Assembly: GCA_047967505.1 (NCBI GenBank)
Contig: CM106538.1
Strand: one strand, 5' to 3'
Source of the DNA: Dipteris shenzhenensis
Taxonomy: Eukaryota > Polypodiophyta > Polypodiopsida > Gleicheniales
DNA: 64,000 bases
Made by a program: the position numbers and the translations under genes. Under the pieces are notes generated by a model. The model was not told where the DNA came from, did not search any database, and saw nothing but the letters and a program-made list of their open reading frames with translations. Below, piece after piece: positions 47,130 to 57,641 of the stretch (its first letter is position 1; each line of letters opens with the position of its first letter).

Positions 47130-47880
47130 CTTTGTTGGATCATTTCAATAAGCAGATTATGCTAATAGCACATTGAAAGGAGGTACTTGATACATAGATA
47201 GCTAGAGAGGATAAAAACATCCACCTTTTGCAAATAAAGAGAACATTAATGGCCTTCATTTGCTAGTAAAGAGATGGTAAATAGAGAGCAAATTCAAAGT
47301 AAGTAAGAGGTCAAAAGAAAACTTGTAAGAGAACAATACGAGAATGTAAGGAAAAGAAAACTTATAAGAGACTAGAATCGAATTGTGGGAAATGTTCTTT
47401 TGCACTATTCAAGGAAAGACCATAAATTGAAGTAGCAACGAGGACCACAATACATCCATGCAAGAAATACAAGGTATTGTTGGGAGAATGGTAGATTGAA
47501 GGGGAAGACCAAAAGCAACTGTTGGATTTTCATACCGCGTATGCAAAAATGTTCATGTTACTATAGCTAGATAGCACCCTACAATTGAAAGGCGGTTCCA
47601 AAGATCCCCCAACGATGTACACAATCATATAATGAAGAGACTGGTGCAAATTATTTTCTCAAGCATAAGCTAAACTTGAAGCTAGAATCTACTCTAGCAC
47701 AAAAATGCTGAGATATGAATCCCCACAATAAAACCATGTGAACTCAAAAAATTCAGGCTTGCTTTGAGTAATACTCATAGAGTATATATTTTTCGAAGGG
47801 GTTGTCAATAGAGCATAATTCCCACTTGGCCTAGGTAGGAGTGGTGGAGGTGCATTTAACACACCAACCAGAGACACACA
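47130..47880. other. AT-rich intergenic sequence, no gene recognised
   Basis: No frame with a known motif. Confidence 0.45.
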
Positions 47881-47894
47881 AAAAAGAGATGACG

Positions 47895-47898
<4 letters not shown>

Positions 47899-47934
<36 letters not shown>

Positions 47935-47982
47935 CACGCGCGCACACACACCCGCACACACACACACACACGCACACACACA
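47899..47982. repeat. (CT)n-(CA/CG)n microsatellite
   Basis: CT repeats run into TGTGCACGCGCGCACACACA and then CA repeats. The alternating purine-pyrimidine part is a classic Z-DNA-prone sequence. Confidence 0.9.
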
Positions 47983-48508
47983 TAAAATAATTTTGCAAAC
48001 ACTTGGCAAGAGACAAATTGTAGCTATGGGAACACGACCCCACTATGTTGATAACATCATGCTACAATACTTGTGTCATTAAAAAGAATAAATTGTAGCC
48101 ATATTTAAACATTCCTCTTGACATTTTTGAAATCCTACCAACTATGCTGGTGTTTTTCGTAGCCATAGCTAAGAAATTCCTACAGAATGATGGTACTGAT
48201 AAAAGTTTTTAACTTAGTACCATGGTTGAGTAGCATCACCAACATGGCAAGACAAGCCTTACAAAATTTGTAACAATATTTTTGAGGTATGTGGCAAGGT
48301 GATATTCTCCCACTAGATATACCTCAAAAGTTTGGGGTAAGTCATAAAACAATAGCACAATAATAGTATACATTGCTAAGCCACAAAGAAGTGCCGTTGA
48401 CCTATTAGTGATGGGCCTTCACAAAGTTATACTAGCATTTGAAAATCAACATTTTATTTTGAAGAGAAGGTGTTTATGATATAACAACAAGGTTTTGTCC
48501 CATGCCAA

Positions 48509-48786
48509 GATTGGGTATGATTGACAATCACAGCAACACTTTTTGTTGAGTCCCTAGGGGCACATATTTTTCCTTGCAAAAGGAAAAACATGTGATTGGG
48601 TATGATTGACAATCACAACAACACTTTCTGTTGAGTCTAGGGGCACATATTTTTCCTTGCAAAAGGAAAATCATATGAAGTAGCTAGGCCTCCTCCTAAT
48701 TAACAATTTTCATAGGGGCACATATTTTTCCTTGCAAAAGGAAAATCATATGAAGTAGCTAGGCCTCCTCCTAATTAACAATTTTC
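48509..48786. repeat. Composite tandem duplications (85-bp and 75-bp units)
   Basis: An approximately 85-bp unit starting GATTGGGTATGATTG occurs at 48509 and 48594. A 75-bp unit starting TAGGGGCACATATTTTTCC occurs at 48638 and 48713, and these two copies are identical. The units overlap and share CACATATTTTTCCTTGCAAA. Confidence 0.88.
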
Positions 48787-48949
48787 AAAAAACCACGAAG
48801 CCATTGTGTAATCACAACATTGAGTACATTTGGTGTTTCATCAATGATGATCTCTCTCCCATTGGAATTAGATGGATACGTGAACGTGCTTTTCATTAGC
48901 ATCGTACGAGACGATTGGTTGCACTATTCTTTTGGGGAAGAAACAAGCT

Positions 48950-49435
48950 TTATTAAAGTCTATAGACACTATTGCTTGTCATTGTATCTTTAGCGGTATC
49001 GCCGGTATGTAGCATTTGTGAGAAACGAGGCTAACTATTAAATTTGGCTCGAAATCCCTTTATTTTCGTGGCGGGACGCCCGATTTTTAGAAACGGCCGT
49101 GATTCCAGCGTTTCACTGAAATATATAAGATTTTATACTCCCGAGTGGCGACTTTTTGTTAAGACGGCGGCGCACCACTGCGTGCCGCTGCTAGATTCAG
49201 TCCCCGATTCCTGCTAAATTTAGGCCAGAATTGGAGTGTGTGCGACGACCTCGATTGCCGGCACTTGTCACGTCCCTCTCCCCAAAGAACTCGTCTCACG
49301 CAACGTCCCGGTGCGAATCGAGCCACGTGAAAACCTTGCGTAACATTGCTGGGTGGGGAATTGATGAGATTATTTACACACAGCTAAAGACGTGGGCGAA
49401 TGGCTGTGAAATGTGAGAGGCTCACAACGAAGGCT

Positions 49436-49436
<1 letters not shown>
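48950..49436. other. Unique-looking, CpG-richer stretch
   Basis: Unlike its AT-rich surroundings this stretch is rich in CpG and shows no mobile-element motif. A plus frame at 49231-49416 (61 codons) has no known domain. It could be a first exon, promoter or low-copy remnant; I cannot assign a gene. Confidence 0.3.

Positions 49437-49460
<24 letters not shown>
49437..49460. repeat. (GA)n microsatellite
   Basis: About 12 GA units at the 3' side of the minus-strand LINE. Confidence 0.85.
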
Positions 49461-49466
<6 letters not shown>

Positions 49467-49499
49467 CCAAAGAGAACTCTCGCAAAAGAAAATTCATAT

Positions 49500-51430
49500 T
49501 AAAGAAAAAACAACTCAATTGGAGCAAGAGAAACACTATAGATTACAACAACTCAGCTCGAGCAAGAGAAACACTATACCGAAGTCTTGTGAAATAGCAT
49601 AGAACCAAATAACTTGAAGCACTCTAATTTTAGCTGATAGAGTAAAGTCTGAAGGAGCTCTTCTACGGTGGAATGCTATATCATTGAGAAGCTACCTTAT
49701 TTGTTGTAACACCACCTCACGAATTATAGACCACACTCGAAAGAAAACATCATTCAGTAACCTAGCAAGGCTCACTTGCAAGTAACATGAGAAAAAATGT
49801 GACATGCTCTTCTAGATTGGTCGCACCAGAAGACATTCTTTTGTGTGAGCACATAGGGTACACAACGGAGAAATATTAGGTCTCGATTTAGACACTCGAT
49901 CCTTGGTAGACAATTTGCATGACAACACCTTCCAACAAAGAAAATTAAGTCTATCCGAGGGTCTGGCAGACCACACCCTTTGAAGATGCACTCTCCACAT
50001 GGAGGCCGCATCTTGTGGAGCGCGGTTGTGCCAAATGACTTGTAGTCTCCCCGGAGCATCAACAGGAACGTGAAGCGGGAAATCTCTAGAACTTAGCTTA
50101 TGGAGAGCTTTCCCTGTCTCCATGTACCACCCGCTAAGATCTCGTAGACTCACGACTATGGTGGAAGAAGGTCAATTTGGGGACATGCCAAAGGGTTGCT
50201 TGAAGGAAGGCAGACTCTGCAGTAGACAATACGTACCTTTTCTTGAGAAATGCAACATCATACCAATCACCCCACAAGAAATCCGATAAGCACACCCATG
50301 TGTCCAAATCTTTGTCATGCATTCACCTTGCCAACCTCGGCGAATCTAAACAGGAGTGAGAAAAGGCGCTTTATTAACCCATACATTAAAGTTTAAGGAC
50401 CCATCACCTCGAGTCCTTCAGAACCATGCCATTGAACACCTTGAATTCCTTTTGTCCTGATTGCTTGTTGGAATTTTGAAAAAATCTCTTGCTAAGAAAG
50501 TCAAGCATGCGAGAACCCTACAACTCCCTGCTGCTCTATAAAGAAGCTAGCCACCATCGTCAAGAAAGTCGAGCATGCGAGAACCCCACAACTCCATGCT
50601 GCTCTATAAAGAACCTAGTCACCATTGCCCATGGTTGAGAAGAGTGCACTCGTGTGAGCCATTTGAAGCATTAACCCGCACATCTAGCTTTCATTTGCAG
50701 AATGCCAAGACCCCCTCCTTGCTGCTCTATAAAGAACCTAGCCACCATTGCCCATGGTTGAGAAGGGTGCACTCGAGCGAGCCATTTGAAGCATTAGCCC
50801 TCACATCTAGCTTTCATTTGCAGAATGCCAAGACCCCCTTCTTGTTTCAGTGTGCTAACAAGACTCCTGTCTACTGAGTGCCACTTAGCCTACCATATGA
50901 CATCTGTGCTAACCTATCAACAACGAAGTAGTGAACGAAATCATAGATGAGACATAGACAAGTGTTGGTTCTAATACATGTTTCAGAACAATGATCCTTC
51001 CCAGGAGTGAGAGAGGCTTTTCCCGCCACTTATGAAACTTTCCTCTGACCTTGGTCAGCAGAGCCCAATCTAGTCGTTGTTGCATAGTGATGTTGAAGCC
51101 TAGTGGACAGCCCAAATACTTGAAGACAATACCCATCAGAACCACTTCAAAATAGTATTCACTAAGCCAAGTCGGCATAAAGTCCCACCCAATGTGTAGC
51201 ACAATTGTTTTATTGGAATAAATCCGAGAATTTGAGACCTATGCAAACTGATGAAAAATGGTGAGCAGTTGATTGAGTTTCCATATATCTTGCTCAAGCA
51301 AACTCGTGTTATCATCCGCAAAGAATTGCACGGTGAAGTTAGAACCATCCGGTATCTGCAATCTACAAAACAAGCCTACTTGAACATGATAATGTATCTG
51401 GCAAAGCAAGGGATGGTAGGTTGGGAACTG
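49500..51430 (-). mobile_element. Non-LTR retrotransposon (LINE) 3' part
   Basis: Read from 51430 leftward, a DGSNFTVQFFADDNTSLLEQ segment near 51345 holds the FADD catalytic box. YLGCPLGFNITMQQRLDWAL and KWREKPLSLLGRIIVLKHVL (51120-50950) follow, the RT thumb region of plant L1-type LINEs. The reverse-transcriptase zinc-binding domain lies at about 50060-49830 (LNFLCWKVLSCKLSTKDRVS, then SPLCTLC). A tail to about 49600 includes VIWFYAISQDFG-like sequence. The part between RT and zinc domain is expanded by tandem duplications. The 5' part (endonuclease, early RT) is absent, as expected for 5'-truncated LINEs, and the frames are broken. Confidence 0.8.
50597..50842. repeat. Tandem duplication, 123-bp unit, inside the LINE
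   Basis: Units start TGCTGCTCTATAAAGAACCT at 50597 and 50720 and end in CCAAGACCCCC. A shorter related unit with TGCTGCTCTATAAAGAAGCT precedes at 50529. Confidence 0.85.
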
Positions 51431-52590
51431 GTTATCCCAGTTCTTGAGTGGTTGCTATTGGAAATGATGTGGCAAGTACTTTGGGTCTAGGTCTGTCATG
51501 GAAAATAAATCTCCATTATATAATCAAAACATGTTTTAAATTTTATAAACTAAGAGGATGTTACCATGGAATGCTAGTTGAGCATATATACCAAGAAAGC
51601 CCGAAAATGCTTGTGCTAAAGACATTCCTCCGCACTGCTTCGAAACCTCTAGCGGATTGACATGCTTTGCTTTTGCCTTGTTTGCCGAGCATTATAGAGT
51701 TTGCTTCCATCCACTAATCCTAGCCACATAACATTCTGATTTTATCACAGCTCTGCTAGCACCATCATCCATTATTATGGCTCTATCAGCTTTTTCTCCC
51801 TCTCCATCAATGGCAAGAACAAGTGGGGATGTATGCTCCCTTGCACTGCTGTGTAACATGCTCTAAGGGTGGTTACAAACTATGTTTGCCCATGGAAGTC
51901 CATGGTGCATTAAATGCATTTGGGCTGTGGGCTAGACATGGTAGGCATCTTGCTTGTCCACGATTTGTGTGGTGTGTGGTGGGCTTGTCCACAATTTGTG
52001 GGCATGCCCAAGGAAGGGGTTTCTTGTACTGGGGGAGAACATAACCAAAAACATAAAATGTAAAAAACTAGGAAACTAAATCCATTAAAAAATGACACAT
52101 AAGCATGCAACAAACAAGAAAATGACACCTTCAACAAATGGCAAATCCAAGAGAGTAGACTCAATATCAAGATGGTAATTTTGATAAATTATCGCTCCTC
52201 TCAATGGCAAAGGTGTTACGATCACACTTTTTAGGTTGGGAAGTTGCAAAAAAAGTGACTTGTGGCCTTTTGATTGCTTGCTGCATTCATCAAGGTCCTA
52301 GAGTGGTCGGAAGATAATCCTAGTTATTCGATCAAGACATCTTCTTTTTGTGAAATCCCATCATAGCGTGCGATGGGTCTTCATCATGTTAGAATTCCAT
52401 TCCTTTGAGCTGTCGATTGGAAGATCAGACGGAGGTCATCATCAAAGCTGAAAGATTGACGAGTCGCTTGGGAGATGAGATGCGGGTCTTTTTTCCTTAA
52501 CGAGAAAAAGTCAAAATTTTGTATTAAGAAGACAAAAAAAGAGGGGAGTAAAACAAAAAGTTGTCTCAAAAGAGACTAATATCCAGCAAT
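51431..52590. other. Intergenic, no gene recognised
   Basis: Short frames only, without known motifs. Around 51830-52020 the plus strand repeats GTGGGCTTGTCCAC-like words. Confidence 0.4.
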
Positions 52591-52599
52591 GATCTTAGC

Positions 52600-52860
52600 C
52601 ATCAATGCATAGGACTTACTTTAACAAGCTACTGGTATCTACAATTACCTCTTCATGTTGAAGAGAGGCTCTGGAGCATTTATTAACCACCACTGCGTTC
52701 TTGTGCTTCCAAATATAACTACAAATGACAACTCTAACTAGATGCTAGACGTTGAACATGGTTGCCAGGGGATGCGAGTCATTTTCAATGTCAGTCACCA
52801 GGCCCTCGATGTTCGGGAAATATGGCAAGCAGGGATTGGGAAAGTGCTCAATAATTTTGG
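52600..52860 (-). pseudogene. Possible LINE C-terminal tail
   Basis: The minus strand near 52740-52640 encodes VVICSYIWKHKNAVVVNKCS, like the W-x-I-W-K-x-R-N-x-x-V motif that follows the zinc domain in plant LINE polyproteins. No other LINE domain is adjacent. Confidence 0.35.
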
Positions 52861-52864
52861 ATGA

Positions 52865-54860
52865 GTGTTTTTTGGGCCTACCCCCAATGGAGTAGGGCTT
52901 AGTAATCATTTGGGCTTGAAAGAGAAAATCACATATTTACGTACTTTTTATGTGCACTTTTTTCATTGGTTGGGGCTGCCCATTTGGGATGGTGTCTTCT
53001 GCTTTAACGAAAGGCATGCAGCAATTGGCGTTCCTTTGCATCAAAATAATATCGGCATGCACCATGGGTGTGTCCTCCTTCAACAAAATAGATGGCATAT
53101 TAGTGTTGTGAAATGGTTAAGTCTTTCTTACTGCATTGGTGAGTTTTGGCTACATGCAAAAAAGGTACCACCACCTTTCAGAATCTAAATTGTGCAAACA
53201 TGCTTTTCTAATAATGAGCACGTGCTCTATTGTTTTTTAACATGACTGGCATGCATTGGCATTTGTGGTGCTAAGCTCAAGTTTTGTTTCTTTATTGAGA
53301 ACCTTGATAGTTGGGACTCTTGAATGCAACACATCAAGGAGGTGGTTAGCGTAAGCTAATCTCACATAGTGGCTTTGTGGTTGAGATCACCGCTAAGCAA
53401 GATTTAGGAGCCAAGAGTCTCATGAGCTCTACACAACTAGGATGCCTTTGAACATCACTCATCAGGAGTAGTCAGGATTCAAAAGTCATTAGAGGAACCA
53501 ATTTTCCTTGGGGGGATTGTCAGCAGTAGCTCTAGGTAGTTGCTTCGTGTCCTCTCCTTGAATCCTTTGGAATTCATGGGCTAAGAGTGTGCTATTCATG
53601 TTTGGCAGTGAACAACTTGTGTGTGTGAGTTGCTTATCTGAGAGCCCAAACCACATGGGTACTCTATTAACTGATGAGATTTCATTCATTTGTGGAGCAG
53701 AGATAGCAAAAGCTATGGAAAGAACATTGATGCAACTCGAAGCTCCCCAAACCTTTGAAATCCACTAGCACGTATAGGTAATCTACTTCATTTCTCAGGG
53801 TGTCATCCGCATGCCATTGCCACATCGACCTCTAGCTACATCCAATAGACAATTGCCAAATGATTTAGCAGATAAGTTTGGCCATTGCTTTGCTTCCCCA
53901 ACAATTTTGATAGTCTTTTCTCAGCCATATTCTTTGGTACCATCCCCTTTAGATCTGCATCATTTATCCTTGCTCTTTAAGGTTTTTCCTTGCATCAAAC
54001 CTGCAAGAGTTTGAGGTAATGCTATAGCGACGAAGGGAACTTTGTCATTCATCATTCGCTACTTCTTCTGCGTGAGTCTTTTATTAAATCAATCATGTTA
54101 AATTGATCAATTCCATAGCTAGGCTCAAATTTATTGATCATAGGGATCATAGGACTTCAATTTCCCTCGATTCTTACTGGCAAATCCATTGTTGGTATAG
54201 AGCATGTGAAAAGCTGTAGAAAAGAGGATGCTGCGGTACAGTTTTTGGCCCATGGGAGCATGGACGGCTGCCTTGATGATTGTAATGTCTGTGCTTATTA
54301 ATCTGAGCTAGCCATAGACCTGGCTTGATTTCTAGTATATATATTGGGCTTAAGTCCTGGGTTTATAAAACACATGACTGAGCAAGCTCTTGCTTGCGGT
54401 TTGGGTCATTTGACCAGGATGATAGCTGAATCATAAAGTGGGTAGTGATAGATTTCTCGTTTGGTGGGCTATCACAACAATGTTGTATGTGCGGTGAAGA
54501 CGAAATTGCAAGGTTGGTTTTCTTTATGTGAAGTTGGTGTTGTTGATGACAAACAAAGTACACATTGCTTTTGCTCGTAGCCATTTTGAGGATAGACTAA
54601 AAGCACAAACATAGCTTAGGGTTTGTGCAGATGGAATTGCAAGGTTGGTTTTTTGGCCTGCCTTGGGGCAGGTCTTAGTGAAGGTCCGTCTTGGAGATGG
54701 GCAAAATTCCAAAAAATTTTAAGTTTTTATTGGTGAATTGTTGATTGGTCCACTTGCCTGGTTTTTGTTTTTTATGATTGATTGAGGGCATGTGATCTCC
54801 ACCTATTCCTCCCTCTTTCTCTCTCTTTCTATTTTAAGGCATGCCCCCCCCCCCCCCCAA

Positions 54861-54908
<48 letters not shown>

Positions 54909-55600
54909 CCAGGCTACGCATCCAAGGCAAGCCTTATGAATGCTTTATGAGCATTCATCTTGTTTCTTTATGTGAAGTTGGTGTGACAAACAAAGTGCAA
55001 ATTGCTTTTGCTCCTAGCCATTTTGAGGACAGATAAACAGCACAAACATGGTTTATGAAACATTGAATGGATGTTTGTGTTTGACGACTCACCGAAAACG
55101 ATGACTACATCCCTTTTGTAGCTAGAGCTAATTTCCAACTTGGCAGTATAGATTATCTAACCCGGTATAGAGCTAATTTCCCAACTTGGCGGTATAGATT
55201 ATCTAACCCGGCACGCATTTGCAATGGTAAGATAATATCTAGCCTCTTAAGTGAGTGCCATTTTATGCCCTAAATTTGCTTTATCATCTCTCCATGCTTC
55301 GAGAGATGCTCCAATGCATCAATTACTTTTGTGCATGGGAGCATGGGAATCAATGCTTAGAGCAACAATTGCATGAACTCAAAAGCTCTCTCTACTTTGG
55401 ACCCCGTCAATGGCTGCGGTTAGTGGAGGGCCAATCTAGACTGTAGGATCATCAAACTTTCATAAGGGTAAACAATGCTGTAGACTGTCACAACCTAAAT
55501 TTTGAAGTTGGCCAGCTAATACAAGTAATCCACCTCAATTGCTGGATCATCTCTCTATCAATGGCTCATGAGAAGCGCTCAATTCTAGATCTCAAACTAG
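52865..55600. other. Intergenic region, no gene recognised
   Basis: Contents include the 107-codon frame 52865-53188 (no motif), a poly-C run with (CT)n at 54843-54904, and a diverged direct duplication (54519-54614 and 54964-55049). A 45-bp tandem repeat lies at 55123-55213, with TAGAGCTAATTTCC words. Confidence 0.45.
54843..54904. repeat. Poly-C and (CT)n tract
   Basis: About 16 C residues followed by AACCTGT and roughly 40 bp of CT repeats. Confidence 0.9.
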
Positions 55601-55619
55601 ATCCAAGCATCCATAAAAG

Positions 55620-57136
55620 GCAGCGGGTTTGATTGTATTCCACGTGGCGCGACGCGGATTACTTTCCAGCTTGCTCCTCCCCGACCCTGCGATGCAAAGG
55701 ACATCAACGACTCACGCGAAGCGCCTCATTTGGACCGTAGATCGAAATCTCTTCATCCAACGGTAGACATAACACGACGAGCATCGTCGTTTTAAAAAAA
55801 ACAAATCCCCAAATGACACATGTCTACCGCCACCTCCCGCATCCATCGACGACGATGGCCGAAAATCAGCCCCAGTGACCACTTTTCAGTCGAAAACCGG
55901 GGCACTTGGCTTTCGGCCTACGGCTGGTCGCCGGGGTGCGTGGTTTCCTCCCGAGAATGGAGCCGATTTCCTATACCTTCTCCTTGCCGTTGACACATTC
56001 CTTTGAATGAACATAATTCACTTGTTTGAAATTACTATTGTAAAGCAATTGTTTGTGAGTGTTTAGAGTCAGAGAGTCCTACACTGGCAAAGTCTCGTCC
56101 TTGCGCTTTTTGAGTCTTTTGACGGTCGAGCAACGACAGAATGTTCCTATTCACTGCCAGGCTCTGCACGACCTCTGCATTCAATCTCCTCAATCATACA
56201 TCATCCTAAATATGGCATTCATTTCCGCCAATTTCCGGTTAAAGCTCAATCGGATGTCAAAGCAGCTAGTTGCATTGATTTCCGGCAATTTTCGGTTTAC
56301 GCTCAATAGGATGTGATCACAGCTGGTTGGCCATGCCAATGGCGGAACGTGTTTCGATCTGCTACAGATATTGGCTATGGTGGAGCAACATGCCGAAAAT
56401 CGAGCTAAGGAGCTATGGTCTTCGTCCTCTTCCGACGATCTAGCTATGCTGTGGTCATGATATCCGCGTGATTCGTGAACAAGTCGTCGTCTCTGGCCTC
56501 TGCTGTACACTGAAAGGTTACCATTAATCACGACGCAAACATTTTCTGAAATTATGCACGATGCTTGTCTCTCGGGAAAGACAAGATCCATGGGCTTTTG
56601 ATTCTTTGATCTGGTTCGCCATCGCCATCTTCTTCCGAAAGCTCGCAATCACAATCTAAACTCCTATCCACATGAGTCCCCCCCCCCCCATCCACAGACA
56701 AGCTCCTCCACGCGATTTGCTTCTCGTGGCTGCCTGTGCATCCGTGAAACTGGCGTCCTCCGCAGCCACTACTGTCGCATGCATCACTCACCTCCTTCCA
56801 GCTTTGCCCATTGCTGCAGTGATCCGTAACCGCACATGCACCCAAATTCTTCCCCGAGTCCCTATCCTCCTTCGCTGTCTTCTGCATCCTGCTCTCTGTA
56901 CGTCTCTGTCCGTTTCCTCCTTCGCTGTCATCTCTTTGTAGCGCACCCCTGTAGAGCTTCACCTTTCCTCATCATCCATTATCGGTTGGGAGTTGTGGAG
57001 CTCGGCTTTTCCTTCTCTTACCTCGACCCAGCCGCCTTTCTGTCATCGTTGTCTCCCCACCTTCTGACGACTTCACGTTTTCTCGTTCGTATCCGGCTCA
57101 AGCTGTAGCTCTGTTCATCGACTCAAAGTTGCTCCT
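55620..57136 (+). promoter_or_regulatory. CpG-rich 5' region of the STICHEL-like gene
   Basis: Upstream of the gene the sequence changes to CpG-rich, with a G-box-like CCACGTGGCGCGACG at 55642 and a 57-bp imperfect tandem repeat (56215 and 56272). The transcription start and a TATA box are not clear. Bases before 57137 probably include the first, non-coding exon, since a strong donor CCTGTAAGTTT lies there. Minus-strand frames 56190-56648 and 56552-56962 lie opposite and are discussed as a finding. Confidence 0.4.
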
Positions 57137-57628
57137 GTAAGTTTCGCCCGAATCGCCTCTGTGCCCTGTGTGGACGATTGTGTGGACGATTACAAGCCTA
57201 CGTACCGCTTGCCTTCTTCATTTACTACAGTCTTGTAGGCGCTCCCACGTTGTCCTAGCTGGTTGCTCTTACGTAGTTGCTGCCGTGCATTTCGTAAGGC
57301 AGACATTCAAAGAAAACCACACGTTGAGGATGCTTTGAACACTCTCGCAATCATCGTGCACACGTTGGGGATGCTTTGAACACTTTTGCAACGATCCTGC
57401 TCATTCACGCTGTGGTCGAGCACACTTGTAGGAGACACACAATCGTTCTAGTTCGTCGAGCTTAAACTTTGCGAACGTCTCCTGTGTATCAAGAAAGAGG
57501 TTTGCATGTTTCCGAATGTTTAGTCTTTTCGGGCAGGTGGGAAGGGCGGAGAAGGAAGTGGCGGAAAGGGAGGGGTGAGGTCAAGGAGGTCCATTCTACG
57601 CAAAGCTGATTGCATTGTTGTGTTTCAG
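57137..57628 (+). other. Probable 5'UTR intron of the STICHEL-like gene
   Basis: The donor GTAAGTTT at 57137 and a pyrimidine-preceded acceptor TTGTGTTTCAG ending at 57628 frame a 492-bp intron. The next ATG, at 57642, begins the conserved N-terminus. It contains a 41-bp tandem repeat at 57318-57399. The prediction needs transcript support. Confidence 0.5.
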
Positions 57629-57641
57629 CAGAGAATCAATC

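Noticed and set aside
47689-48043. Minus-strand Cys/Val and Arg/Glu repeat frames
   Set aside because: They are translations of the (CT)n-(CA)n microsatellite.
48509-48786. CRISPR-like repeat array
   Set aside because: Only two copies of each unit exist, they are directly adjacent with no spacers, and the host is a plant.
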